Source of the DNA: Pseudomonadota bacterium
Lineage (GTDB): Bacteria; Pseudomonadota; Gammaproteobacteria; Steroidobacterales; Steroidobacteraceae
Direction: 5' to 3'
DNA length: 54,707 nt
Assembly (NCBI GenBank): GCA_021851405.1
Contig: JAJZDW010000025.1
Location: forward strand, 1 to 54,707
Shown here: in pieces, positions 35,000 through 43,543 of the stretch
Layout: the number at the start of each line of letters is the position of its first letter
Position numbering within the stretch: the stretch's first letter is position 1
Made by a program: the position numbers and the translations under genes
The notes under the pieces: generated by a model
What the model was told of the DNA's origin: nothing
Database searches by the model: none
The model's input: only the letters and a program-made list of their open reading frames with translations

Positions 35000-36064
35000 A
35001 TGAGCGAACACATCCCCCCGCCCGAGGTTCTGAGGCGCGAACTCGCCGAGCGCGCGCGCGCACTCGGCTTCACTCGCCTCGGCATTGCCGGGGTGGAGTT
35101 GGCCGAGGACGAGCGCCACCTGGTGCGCTGGCTCGAGGCGGGCATGCACGGGCACATGCATTACATGCAGCGTCACGGCACGCTGCGCAGCCGGCCCGCC
35201 GAACTGCTGCCCGGCGCGCTGCGCGTCATCAGCGTGCGTATGGATTACTGGCCGGCCGACGCCGCGCCCGCCGCGGCGGTGCTCGCCGATCCACTCACCG
35301 GCTACGTGTCCCGCTATGCGCTCGGGCGCGACTATCACAAGGTGATGCGTGCGGCGCTGGCGCGGCTCGCCCGTGAGTTCGCCGCGCAGATCGGTCCGTT
35401 CGGCTACCGAGTCTGTGTCGACAGCGCACCGGTTCTGGAGAAGGCGCTCGCCCGCGATGCCGGTCTCGGCTGGATTGGCAAACACACCAACCTGATCGCA
35501 CGCGAGGCCGGTTCGTGGTTCTTTCTCGGCGAGATCCTCACCGACCTGCCGCTACCGCTCGATGCTCCCACGAGCGCGCACTGCGGCTCGTGCTCGGCTT
35601 GCATCGAGGCCTGTCCGACCGCGGCCATCGTCGCGCCCTACCGGCTCGATGCACGTCGCTGCATCTCATACTTGACCATCGAACTCGACGGACCGATTCC
35701 GCCGCAGCTGCGCGCCGCGATCGGCAACCGCATTTACGGCTGCGACGACTGCCAGCTGGTCTGTCCGTGGAACAAGTTCGCGCGCACCGCCTCGCACCCG
35801 GACTTCAAGGTCCGCCACGCGCTCGATGCGCCGCAGCTCACGGCACTGTTTGCCTGGAGCGAGGCGCAGTTCGAGGCGCGCATGCAGGGCTCCGCCATCT
35901 ACCGCATCGGCTACGAGCGCTGGTCGCGCAACATCGCGGTGGCGCTCGGCAACGCCCCGCCCGATGCCGAGGTACGCCGTGCGCTGCTGGCGCGGCGCGA
36001 GCATGCCTCGGCATTGCTGCGCGAGCACATCGACTGGGCGCTGCAGCGCCAGAGTCGCCCCTAG
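35000..36064 (+). CDS. queG: Epoxyqueuosine reductase
   Basis: A 354-residue enzyme that reduces epoxyqueuosine to queuosine in tRNA, using cobalamin and two [4Fe-4S] clusters. The clusters appear as CGSCSACIEACP (about 193-204) and CDDCQLVCPWN (about 248-258). The N-terminal cobalamin-binding region includes MDYWPADAA and SRYALGRDYHKV, and DSAPVLEKALARDAGLGWIGK is conserved in the family. The ATG at 35000 is preferred to an earlier in-frame ATG inside nnr. It overlaps the convergent panC stop by 4 bp. Confidence 0.95.
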   Translation: MSEHIPPPEVLRRELAERARALGFTRLGIAGVELAEDERHLVRWLEAGMHGHMHYMQRHGTLRSRPAELLPGALRVISVRMDYWPADAAPAAAVLADPLTGYVSRYALGRDYHKVMRAALARLAREFAAQIGPFGYRVCVDSAPVLEKALARDAGLGWIGKHTNLIAREAGSWFFLGEILTDLPLPLDAPTSAHCGSCSACIEACPTAAIVAPYRLDARRCISYLTIELDGPIPPQLRAAIGNRIYGCDDCQLVCPWNKFARTASHPDFKVRHALDAPQLTALFAWSEAQFEARMQGSAIYRIGYERWSRNIAVALGNAPPDAEVRRALLARREHASALLREHIDWALQRQSRP

Positions 36065-36909
36065 CGCTCAACCTGCACGTTGTCGATCAGGCGCGCTTTG
36101 CCGAGGTGAGCGGCGGTCAGCACCACCCAGTGCCGGGTGTCGGCCTGCGGCGGACCCAGATCGGCGGCCCGTTTGACCGCGAAGTAATCGGGACGGAACC
36201 CCTGCTGGGTCAGCGCGCGCAGCCCGTCGCGCTCGATCGCCGCGACATCAAGGTCGCCAACGGCCAGATGCGCTGCCGCCTCGCGCAGCGCCCGGTGGAT
36301 CGCCGGGGCCCGAGCGCGCTCGTCATCGGTCAGGTACTGGTTGCGTGAACTCAGGGCGAGTCCGTCGGCATCGCGTACCGTCGCCGCCGCGACGATCTGC
36401 ACCGGCATGCACAGCTCACTCACCATGCGCCGGATCAGCGTCAGCTGTTGGAAATCCTTCTCGCCAAACACCGCCGCATCGGGCGCGACGATGTGCAGCA
36501 GCTTGCAGACGATGGTCGTGACGCCCTGGAAATGCCCCGGGCGAAACTCCCCGCAGAGGATGTCGGAGAGCCCCGGCACCTCGACGCGTGTCGCCGCTGC
36601 GGAGCCGTTCGGATACATCTGCGCGACCTCCGGCATGAACATCAGGTCGCAGCCGGCATCGCTCAACATTCGCTCGTCGCGCTCGGGCGTGCGCGGGTAG
36701 TGCGCGAAGTCCTCGTTCGGACCGAACTGCATCGGGTTGACGAAGATGCTGGCGACGAAGCGCTTGCCGTGGGCACGGGCCGCCTCGAGCAGGCTCATGT
36801 GCCCGGCGTGCAGATTGCCCATGGTCGGCACGAACACCACGCGCTCACCGGCCCGGCGCCATTCGCGCACGGCCTCGCGCACCTCGGCGATGCGAGTCAC
36901 GTTGCGCAT
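36061..36909 (-). CDS. panC: Pantothenate synthetase
   Basis: A 282-residue enzyme joining pantoate to beta-alanine with ATP. The HIGH-type motif is NLHAGHMSLL, and FVNPMQFGPNEDFAHYPRT, FGEKDFQQL and LSSRNQYL are family markers of the ATP and pantoate sites. It sits 4 bp after panB on one transcript with the deoxynucleoside kinase, folK and pcnB. Confidence 0.96.
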   Translation of the reverse strand: MRNVTRIAEVREAVREWRRAGERVVFVPTMGNLHAGHMSLLEAARAHGKRFVASIFVNPMQFGPNEDFAHYPRTPERDERMLSDAGCDLMFMPEVAQMYPNGSAAATRVEVPGLSDILCGEFRPGHFQGVTTIVCKLLHIVAPDAAVFGEKDFQQLTLIRRMVSELCMPVQIVAAATVRDADGLALSSRNQYLTDDERARAPAIHRALREAAAHLAVGDLDVAAIERDGLRALTQQGFRPDYFAVKRAADLGPPQADTRHWVVLTAAHLGKARLIDNVQVER

Positions 36910-36913
36910 GGGC

Positions 36914-37741
36914 TTAGAAGCAGTGCTCGGCAGCCGGATAGGCGCGCTCGCGCACGGCAGCGACGTAGCGCTTGATGGCCTCGAGGTTGTCCCCGGCGCC
37001 GGCCATGAAATTGCGCACGAAGCGCGGTTTGCGCCCGGTGGTGATGTCCAGAATGTCGTACAGCACGAGAATCTGGCCGTCGGTGTCGGGCCCGGCGCCG
37101 ATCCCGATCACCGGCACCGCAAGCGCCGCGGTGATCTGCATCCCGAGCGCCGCCGGAATGCACTCGAGCAGCACCACGTCGGCACCGGCCGACTCGAGCC
37201 GCTTGGCGTCCTCGATCAGCTGGTGCGCGGCGGCGTCCTCGCGGCCCTGCACGCGAAATCCGCCCGTCTTGTGCACCGACTGTGGCTTCAGCCCGAGGTG
37301 TGCGCACACCGCGATGTCGTGGCTGGCGAGAAACTCCACGATCTCCACCTGCCCGCCGCCGCTTTCGAGCTTGACCATCTTCGCCCCGCCCTCCTGCATC
37401 AGCCGCACTGCGTTCTCCAGTGCCCGCTCCTTGGTCGGATAGCTCATGAAGGGCAGATCGGTGATGAGAAACGGCCGGTGCAGGCCGCGGGCGACCGCGG
37501 CGCTGTGGTAGACCATCTGGTCCATGGTCACCGGCACCGTGGTATCGCGGCCCTGGATCACCATACCGAGAGAATCACCCACCAGCACCACATCGACGTC
37601 GGCGGCATCGAGCAGGACGGCGAAGCTCGCGTCGTAGCAGGTCAGACTCACGATTTTCTCGCCCTGAGCCTTCATGCGCGCCAGCGTGGCGAGCGTGACG
37701 GGCGGGCGGTCCGAATCGCGCAGCTGCAGATGCGTATACAT
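36914..37741 (-). CDS. panB: 3-methyl-2-oxobutanoate hydroxymethyltransferase
   Basis: A 275-residue enzyme making ketopantoate from alpha-ketoisovalerate and methylene-tetrahydrofolate, upstream of panC in coenzyme A synthesis. DSLGMVIQGRDTTVPVTMD, KLESGGGQ and the catalytic Glu region VVLLECIPAALG are visible. Length is normal. It follows the deoxynucleoside kinase by 12 bp. A panE or panD gene is not in the window. Confidence 0.96.
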   Translation of the reverse strand: MYTHLQLRDSDRPPVTLATLARMKAQGEKIVSLTCYDASFAVLLDAADVDVVLVGDSLGMVIQGRDTTVPVTMDQMVYHSAAVARGLHRPFLITDLPFMSYPTKERALENAVRLMQEGGAKMVKLESGGGQVEIVEFLASHDIAVCAHLGLKPQSVHKTGGFRVQGREDAAAHQLIEDAKRLESAGADVVLLECIPAALGMQITAALAVPVIGIGAGPDTDGQILVLYDILDITTGRKPRFVRNFMAGAGDNLEAIKRYVAAVRERAYPAAEHCF

Positions 37742-37753
37742 CGCCTTAGTCTA

Positions 37754-38428
37754 CTAAATCGCCCGCGCACCCATCGGGTTGTAGTACAGCCGCCCGCGTT
37801 TCATGCGGCGAATCGCCGCGAACAGCTCGTCGTAATCGGTCGGGTTGTTCACCGGATCGATGCCCGCGGCATTCACGATCAGCAGCGGGGCTGCCTCGTA
37901 TTCATGGAAGAAGCGCGCGTACGCCTCATTCAGGCGCACCAGATACTCGCGGTCGATGTACTGCTCGTAGCCGATGGCGCGCCGTGCAATGCGCTCCAGG
38001 AGCACATCCACGGGGGCCTGCAGATAGACCACCAGATCCGGCTTCGGCGCCTGGATGTCGAGGCGGCCGCTCACCTGCTCGTAGAGCGCAAACTCCGCAT
38101 CATCGAGGGTGACGCGGGCGAACAACCGGTCCTTCTCCCAGAGGTAATCCGCAACGCGCACCGCGGCGAACAGGTCCTTCTGGTTCAGAGCCGAGAGCTG
38201 CTGCCAGCGCTGGAACAGGAAGTGCAGTTGCGTCGGCAGCGCCCCGGCGCGCGGGTTCTTGTAGAACCGCTCGAGGAAGGGATTGGCCGGGGCGTCCTCG
38301 AGCACCGGCTGGGCGGCGAGGCTCTGGGCGAGCATCCGCGCCAGGGTGCTCTTGCCGACGCCGATCGGACCCTCCACCACGATGTACTGGTGATCGGCGG
38401 CGGGCTTCGGTTCAGTTGCGGCGGGCAT
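37754..38428 (-). CDS. Deoxynucleoside (deoxyadenosine/deoxycytidine-type) kinase
   Basis: A 224-residue kinase of the dNK family. The P-loop is VEGPIGVGKSTLARML, with ERFYKNP, a DRLFARVTLDDAEFALYEQ segment and the lid-type RIARRAIGYEQYIDREYL. It phosphorylates deoxynucleosides for salvage. Placement among panB, folK and pcnB is a recurrent gammaproteobacterial arrangement. Substrate range (dA, dG or dC) is not predictable from motifs alone. Confidence 0.88.
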   Translation of the reverse strand: MPAATEPKPAADHQYIVVEGPIGVGKSTLARMLAQSLAAQPVLEDAPANPFLERFYKNPRAGALPTQLHFLFQRWQQLSALNQKDLFAAVRVADYLWEKDRLFARVTLDDAEFALYEQVSGRLDIQAPKPDLVVYLQAPVDVLLERIARRAIGYEQYIDREYLVRLNEAYARFFHEYEAAPLLIVNAAGIDPVNNPTDYDELFAAIRRMKRGRLYYNPMGARAI

Positions 38429-38434
38429 GGGGTT

Positions 38435-38935
38435 TCATTGTTCTCGATCAATTCGCCACAGCCCCTCGGGCGCAAGGCGCGTCTTGAGCTCGGACACCCG
38501 GCCGAGCCCGGGCACGTCGAGGTCCGGGGCAATATCCGCCAGAGGATACAGAACGAAATTGCGCTCCACTATACCGGCGTGCGGCAGCGTCAGCGTCCCC
38601 TGCGCGCGGCGCTCGCGGCCGAGGACGAGCAGATCGAGATCGATCCGCCGCGGCCCCCAGCGCGGTCCATCGCGGCGTCGGCCGAGCGCGACCTCCGTGG
38701 CGAGCAGCGCCTGAAGCAGCGCCTCGGGCTCGAGCCGCGTCAGCAGCCCCGCAACGGCATTGACGAAATCCGGCTGGGCCACAGGACCCATCGGACGCGA
38801 CCCGTACAGCGGCGAGCGCAGGATGGCGCGCGTGTCCGGCAGCGCCCCGAGGCGCTCGAAGGCCCCGAGCACCTGCCGCTCGGGATCCTCGAGATTGCTG
38901 CCCAGGCCGACGTAGGCCGGCCGCCACTGCGGCAC
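38435..38935 (-). CDS. folK: 2-amino-4-hydroxy-6-hydroxymethyldihydropteridine pyrophosphokinase
   Basis: A 166-residue HPPK that transfers pyrophosphate from ATP to the pterin in folate synthesis. GLGSNLEDPERQV starts the fold, and the signature GPRRIDLDLLVLG with its two metal-binding Asp residues is intact. LYGSRPMGPVAQPDFVNAV lies between. It sits 15 bp behind pcnB and 6 bp before the kinase gene. Confidence 0.95.
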   Translation of the reverse strand: MPQWRPAYVGLGSNLEDPERQVLGAFERLGALPDTRAILRSPLYGSRPMGPVAQPDFVNAVAGLLTRLEPEALLQALLATEVALGRRRDGPRWGPRRIDLDLLVLGRERRAQGTLTLPHAGIVERNFVLYPLADIAPDLDVPGLGRVSELKTRLAPEGLWRIDREQ

Positions 38936-38950
38936 CGGGCGAGCCCCCCC

Positions 38951-40465
38951 TCAGCCGGCGCCCGGTGCGCCGCGGCGCCGTCCGCCGCGGCGCCGGCGGC
39001 TCTTCTGCCCGGGGCTGCGCTCGGCGCCACCGCTGGCGATCGCATCGGCCATCGGCCCCTGGTCGGCTTCCGGAGCGGCCTGCAGATCGGTCCACCACTG
39101 GGCCCGTTCGGGGTTGGCCAGACCGAACTCGGCACGCAGCAGCAGCAGGTCGTAGCCGGCGCGAAAGCGCGGATGGCCGAGCAGGCGCAGCGCACGCCGG
39201 CCCCGGGGATGCTCGAGCCGCGGCTGCAGAGCGAACATCTCGCGCAGCCCGAGCGAGAAGCGCTTGGGGATGGACAGGTGCCGCTGGGCATCGCGCACCG
39301 CCTGGTCGCAGGCGTCGAGGATCGCCGCAAGCTCGTGCCAGCGCGAGGGCGGCATAGCCTCGATCAACGCCGCGATCGGGCCGTAGAGCAGCAGCGCGAG
39401 CAGGAACGTCGGGGTCACGGAGCGGCCCGCCTTGACGCGCGCATCGGTGTTCTCCAGGCCCCGAATCAGCAGTTGCTCGACCAGGCTGCCCGGATGGGCT
39501 GCAAGGTAGGCCTCGGTGCTCGGCAGCAGCGCGGCGAGCAGACCGCGGCGGCGCAGCACCGGAAGACTGCGTGCACCGTGGCCGGTCAGGAACAGCTTCA
39601 GCATTTCATCGAACAGGCGCGCCGGTGGCACGCCACCGAGCAGAGAGCGCAGCCGCTCGATCGGTTCGGCACTGGCCGGATCGAGTTGGAAGCCAAGCTT
39701 CGCCTCGAAGCGCGCCGCGCGCAGCATGCGCACCGGGTCCTCCCGATAGCGCGTCTCCGGATCCCCGATCAGCCGCAGCCGCCGGGCCGCGATGTCCTCG
39801 GCACCGCCGGTGTAATCCCAGATCGAGAAGTCGGCGATGTTGTAGTAGAGCGCATTCGCCGTGAAATCCCGGCGCCACACGTCATCATCCACCGTGCCGT
39901 AGATGTTGTCGCGCAGGATCCGCCCGGTCGCATCGAACATGCGCTCGGTGTCGGCATCGCCGAGTGTCTCCCGGGCGCTGTGTTCAGCCTCGAAGCGCGC
40001 CGCGCGCGCCTCGGTGACCGGCCCGCCCTGATCGATCAGATCGGTCTCGTCGCCGTCGAGTTCGGCCTCTTCGGCCTCCTCCTCATCCTCCTCATCCTCG
40101 ATCGGCTCCTCCCCCGGTTCCGGTGCACTCGAGGCACGAAACGTCGCAACCTCGATGATCTCCGGGCCGAAGAAGACGTGCGCGAGACGGAACCGTCGAC
40201 CGATGAGGCGGCAGTTGCGAAACAGGCGCTTGACCTGCTCCGGCAATGCATCGGTGGCGACATCGAAGTCCTTCGGCTCCAAGCCGATCAGCAGGTCGCG
40301 CACGCAGCCGCCGACTAAGAAGGCTTGGAAGCCCCCGTCGCGCAGTCGGTACAGCACCCGCAAGGCATTCGGAGAGATGTGGGCACGAGAAACGATGTGC
40401 TCGGCCCGGGGAATCACCCGGGGCGGCTGAGCGGGCGCTGTGGGGCGCGGGTCGGAAGAATTCAA
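38951..40465 (-). CDS. pcnB: Poly(A) polymerase I with acidic insertion
   Basis: A poly(A) polymerase of about 504 residues that tags RNA 3' ends for decay. The nucleotidyltransferase core has FLVGGCVRDLLIG, the two Asp of PKDFDVATDA, and RNCRLIGRRFRLAHVFFGPEIIEVATFR. Between that strand and the conserved LRDNIYGTVDDDVWRRDFTANALYY lies an insertion of roughly 50-60 residues, rich in Glu and Asp (EEPIEDEEDEEEAEEAELDG). The C-terminus ends in a basic Arg-rich tail. No ATG fits: reading starts inside the adjacent tRNA gene. TTG 40465 or GTG 40417 are possible, and I give the TTG. The Escherichia gene also uses a weak non-AUG start. Confidence 0.9.
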   Translation of the reverse strand: MNSSDPRPTAPAQPPRVIPRAEHIVSRAHISPNALRVLYRLRDGGFQAFLVGGCVRDLLIGLEPKDFDVATDALPEQVKRLFRNCRLIGRRFRLAHVFFGPEIIEVATFRASSAPEPGEEPIEDEEDEEEAEEAELDGDETDLIDQGGPVTEARAARFEAEHSARETLGDADTERMFDATGRILRDNIYGTVDDDVWRRDFTANALYYNIADFSIWDYTGGAEDIAARRLRLIGDPETRYREDPVRMLRAARFEAKLGFQLDPASAEPIERLRSLLGGVPPARLFDEMLKLFLTGHGARSLPVLRRRGLLAALLPSTEAYLAAHPGSLVEQLLIRGLENTDARVKAGRSVTPTFLLALLLYGPIAALIEAMPPSRWHELAAILDACDQAVRDAQRHLSIPKRFSLGLREMFALQPRLEHPRGRRALRLLGHPRFRAGYDLLLLRAEFGLANPERAQWWTDLQAAPEADQGPMADAIASGGAERSPGQKSRRRRGGRRRGAPGAG

Positions 40466-40484
40466 TTCAGTCTGCGCTTTCTGC

Positions 40485-40512
40485 TTGAGGAAACATTCAG
40501 GATACCTATAAT
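40485..40512 (+). promoter_or_regulatory. Sigma-70 promoter of tRNA-Glu overlapping a minus-strand -10
   Basis: TTGAGG (40485-40490) and TATAAT (40507-40512) with a 16-bp spacer precede the tRNA by 28 bp. The same AT-rich patch reads TATTAT on the minus strand (40508-40513), a candidate -10 for pcnB, giving overlapping divergent promoters. Confidence 0.65.
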
Positions 40513-40540
40513 ACCGCGCTCCTGGCTCAGGTCCCGCAGC

Positions 40541-40616
40541 GCTCCCTTCGTCTAGAGGCCCAGGACATAGCCCTCTCAAGGCTGTAACACGGGTTCGAAT
40601 CCCGTAGGGAGCGCCA
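40541..40616 (+). tRNA. tRNA-Glu (anticodon CTC)
   Basis: A 76-nt gene including the encoded CCA. The acceptor stem GCTCCCT pairs with AGGGAGC. The D arm follows the TCGTCTAGAGGCCCAGGACA pattern of bacterial tRNA-Glu. The anticodon loop CTCTCAA has anticodon CTC, reading GAG codons. The T arm is ACGGGTTCGAATCCCGT. Strong homology to tRNA-Glu identity elements is seen. Confidence 0.95.
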
Positions 40617-40641
40617 ATAAATCAAGAAGTTGCGAATGCTA

Positions 40642-40673
40642 CCGACGATGCCTGAGGTCGTCGGAGAATTTTT
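40642..40673 (+). terminator. Rho-independent terminator of tRNA-Glu
   Basis: CCGACGA (40642-40648) pairs with TCGTCGG (40658-40664), followed by AGAA and five T. It lies 26 bp past the CCA end. Confidence 0.75.
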
Positions 40674-40705
40674 CGCACGGGCCGCTTCGGACCGCTTCCC
40701 CGGGG

Positions 40706-41617
40706 TCACGATCGCCGCATCCACACGGAATCCGATCGATTGACTTCCTTCATGTAATCGACGAAGGCCCGCACAGCCGGAGCCAGTTCGCGCCGCGAGG
40801 GGAAGACCAAATTCACCTCGACGGAGGCGACCGACCATTGCGGAAAAAGGTGCACCAACCGCCCCGCGGCAATTTCAGGCCCACAGAGGTACCCCGTCAG
40901 GATGCCCAGGCCCGCACCATTCATGACGAGCCGATGAATCGTCAGCGCCTCGTTGACCGAGACGCGCGGTGTCTTCTCGAGGCGGGTCGTCTCCTGCCCA
41001 CGGGAGAAGACCCACGGCCTGATGCGACCCTCCGGTGACGGCATGTCGATGGTGTCGTGGCGCGAGAGCTCCTCGAAGGACTGCGGTGTTCCGCGCCGTT
41101 CCAGATACCCGGGGGTGGCACAGAGATAGCGGTGCATCTCGCCGAGCTTCACGGCGATCAAGCCGGAATCCGGCAGCGGGCCGAGGCGAACCGCGACGTC
41201 GATGGCCTCACCGACGAGGTCCGCCGTGCGACTTTCCAGATCGAGCGCGATGTCGATGTCAGGATAGCGCAGCAGGAAGTCGGGCAGTTGCGCGGCCAGG
41301 ACGTTGACGCCAAACCCTATCCCCGCGCTGACCCTGAGCACCCCCCGGGGTTGTCCCGAGAGTCCCCCCACATAGGCCAAAGTCTCGTTGAGCGCGCGAG
41401 TGATCTGCGCGCTTCGTTCGAGCAGGGCTTGACCGGTGTGCGTCAGGACCACCTCGCGGGTGGTGCGCTGAAACAAGCGAGTGCCGAGTTCAGCCTCGAG
41501 TCTCGCGATCGAGCGGCTCACGTTGGACTTCGGCATTCCCAGGGCCCGCCCCGCGGCCGTAAAGCTCTTGAGGGCGGCGACTCGTTCGAACACGCGAAAG
41601 CGATTGAGATCGAGCAC
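40706..41617 (-). CDS. LysR-family regulator
   Basis: A 303-residue LysR regulator. The helix-turn-helix is at about residues 15-55 (SFTAAGRALGMPKSNVSRSIARLEAELG) and the periplasmic-binding-like effector domain follows (FGVNVLAAQLPDFLLRYPDIDIAL). It belongs to the broad CrgA/DmlR-like group that often controls a divergent oxidoreductase. The divergent gene here is a decayed NmrA-type reductase (41739-41931), so the regulator may have lost its original target. Its effector is unknown. Confidence 0.88.
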   Translation of the reverse strand: MLDLNRFRVFERVAALKSFTAAGRALGMPKSNVSRSIARLEAELGTRLFQRTTREVVLTHTGQALLERSAQITRALNETLAYVGGLSGQPRGVLRVSAGIGFGVNVLAAQLPDFLLRYPDIDIALDLESRTADLVGEAIDVAVRLGPLPDSGLIAVKLGEMHRYLCATPGYLERRGTPQSFEELSRHDTIDMPSPEGRIRPWVFSRGQETTRLEKTPRVSVNEALTIHRLVMNGAGLGILTGYLCGPEIAAGRLVHLFPQWSVASVEVNLVFPSRRELAPAVRAFVDYMKEVNRSDSVWMRRS

Positions 41618-41738
41618 GACTCAATTGTTGCAGTTCATGGCACAGTCTGTCCAGCGATCGAGACCCAGGAGGGGCGAGCTGATGCACTATATTGATTTCA
41701 CGGCCTGCGATCGCGCCGACCGAAAGGAAATTGAACCA

Positions 41739-41931
41739 ATGGACGAGACAATTCTGGCCGTGGGAGCCCACGGCAAGTTCGCCGGCGTGGTCATTCCGGA
41801 GCTCGCCCGACGCGGCGCAACGGTGCGCGGACGGGTCCGCAGTCCTGCGCATGCCCCCGCGGTGCGCGCCGAGAACACTGCGCGCCTTCTTCGAGGAGCA
41901 GGCGGCTCGCAACCCCGGAAGCGCATCATGA
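41739..41931 (+). pseudogene. NmrA-like NAD(P)-binding oxidoreductase remnant
   Basis: The start is intact: GGAAA ribosome site, ATG 41739 and MDETILAVGAHGKFAGVVIPEL, with the Gly-x2-Gly-x2-Gly dinucleotide loop of NmrA/atypical SDR proteins. After about 45 residues the frame decays into Arg/Pro-rich text. In another frame TLRAFFEEQAARNPGSAS to a stop at about 41931 resembles a typical NmrA C-terminus. This suggests a large internal deletion joining the two ends out of frame. The stretch 41932-42150 holds no gene I can support. Confidence 0.5.
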
Positions 41932-42150
41932 AAGCCGACCCAGCCGTCGCCCTGAACACCCGCAGATCCGAGGGCCGCTGCCCGTCGCGCCGACGGCCAT
42001 GGGCCGAGCGTCGCGCATGTGTTCCAGGCCCACGCGGCGCCACTTCACGCGCGGCGTGAAGCTCTGGAGCACATCGGGGAGTCCTTGCCGCCGCCCCCTC
42101 GCCCGCCCAGCCCCCGCCCATCGTGTCATTGCAACTCACGGAGACCCCCC

Positions 42151-42534
42151 ATGACCCGCATTCTCTTTGTCGGCCAGAAGCCCGAAACCGTCGATTTCAC
42201 AGACCCGTCCCTGCCGCCCGGCTTCAACGCCCCGATGATCCACGCGGGCATCGCCATCGCGCTCGAGCAGATCAAGGCTCGCGGCTGGGAGGGCGACACC
42301 TGCATGATCACGCCGGACGAGGCCGGCCGCGCCATGCTTCAGAAGGCGCTTAAGGCCACGGCCTACGATTGCGTGGTGATTGGTGGTGGCCTCAGACTTC
42401 CACCGAAAAGCCTCCCGCTGTTCGAGATGGTGGTGAACGTGGTTCACAGGGCGGCGCCAGCGGCGGCCATTGCATTCAACACCAAACCGGAAAATACCGC
42501 GGAGGCGGCTGCCCGCCAACTCCAGGCCGTTTGA
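42151..42534 (+). CDS. Uncharacterised protein with alpha/beta fold
   Basis: A 127-residue protein starting MTRILFVGQKPETVDFTDP and containing DCVVIGGGLRLPPKSLPLFE, then VVHRAAPAAAIAFNTKPENT. The order of beta-strand and helix text and the GGG loop look like a small Rossmann-like or response-receiver-like fold. I recall no characterised relative. ATG 42151 has GGAG eight bases upstream. It lies downstream of the NmrA remnant on the same strand and may have shared its regulator. Confidence 0.7.
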   Translation: MTRILFVGQKPETVDFTDPSLPPGFNAPMIHAGIAIALEQIKARGWEGDTCMITPDEAGRAMLQKALKATAYDCVVIGGGLRLPPKSLPLFEMVVNVVHRAAPAAAIAFNTKPENTAEAAARQLQAV

Positions 42535-42820
42535 GGGCATTGCGCCGGAGCGCTTCCACACCGCACCGTGATCGCGAGGAAAGGCGCGAGCATCGCCCGG
42601 CATGTCGGCCGTCGCGCCGTCGCAAAACTCGATGCCGAGCCCGACCGAACGGCACTGCGGGCGGCCGGCCGCACCGGCGTGCGAGAGCACTGCGCTCGCA
42701 CGCCGGCAGCACCTGAGGGGCGCACCCGTGCGGCCACGAAACTCCTGGCGGCCGGCGTGGTCGAATCTGCGAGCCGGACTCCCTCCGGAGCCGGTCGCTT
42801 CAAGCTTCAAGGAGGTGTCT

Positions 42821-43345
42821 ATGCGTAAGAAAGTGCTTGCCGTAGCCCTTGCGGGCATCGCCCTGCCGGTGCTCGCATTGGCAGCGCAACCGATGTTCAT
42901 CCGCGTCGGCTCACGCACGGTCCCCCTGCGGGAGGTCGTGCAAGTGGTACGCACTGCCGCCGGGCCGATCCGTGTGCACACCTGGCGGTGGCGCGGGCCG
43001 AACGGCGCAGCCATGGTTCAGGTCTCCGAGACCCGCAGCGCAGGTGCGCCGATGCCCCCCTGGGTCCTGGCGCAGTTCGATGCGCTGCAGGCGCAGATGC
43101 AGCAGATGCGACTCATCGAAACCGCGCTCAGCGGGCCGATGGTGCCGCTGTGGCCGGGGCCGGTGATGTTCGGCCGGCTGCTGCCGCTGCCCGGACGGGG
43201 CGTACCGCTCGAGGTCCGCTTCCTGCAGCCGGTGATCCCGCTACAGGCCATCCGCGCGCCGACGCGGGTCATCGTCCTGCTGCCCAGAGTGGCCGTGCCG
43301 CGTGCCGCTGCGCCCCCGGTCCATCATCGCGGGCATCTGGTCTGA
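42821..43345 (+). CDS. Small exported protein of unknown function
   Basis: A 174-residue protein with a signal peptide (MRKKVLAVALAGIALPVLALAA) and excellent ribosome site AAGGAGG. The mature part is rich in Pro, Val, Arg and Gln; examples are FDALQAQMQQMRLIE and PLWPGPVMFGRLLPLP. No known domain, lipobox or membrane anchor is seen. It should be periplasmic. The 286 bp upstream (42535-42820) show no convincing gene. Confidence 0.7.
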   Translation: MRKKVLAVALAGIALPVLALAAQPMFIRVGSRTVPLREVVQVVRTAAGPIRVHTWRWRGPNGAAMVQVSETRSAGAPMPPWVLAQFDALQAQMQQMRLIETALSGPMVPLWPGPVMFGRLLPLPGRGVPLEVRFLQPVIPLQAIRAPTRVIVLLPRVAVPRAAAPPVHHRGHLV

Positions 43346-43543
43346 TCCATCCCGGATCCCGCAGGCGCGGCAGGGGCATCTGCGGCCCCTCCCGCGCCTG
43401 CGGCAGTGACGGACCGCCGCGCCCTGGGCGAGGAGCGCCGCGAAGCCCCAGCGCGAGCTTACGTCCCCGCGCGACACCGGTGCGCAACCGCCGCCGCTTC
43501 GCTAGCATGTCCGTCCATCGCATTTCTGACTGAGACCGAGCCG

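Noticed and set aside
36737-40318. A very long reading frame on the plus strand across panC to pcnB
   Set aside because: It runs antisense to five clear housekeeping genes; His/Arg/Gln-rich text is the usual GC-rich shadow.
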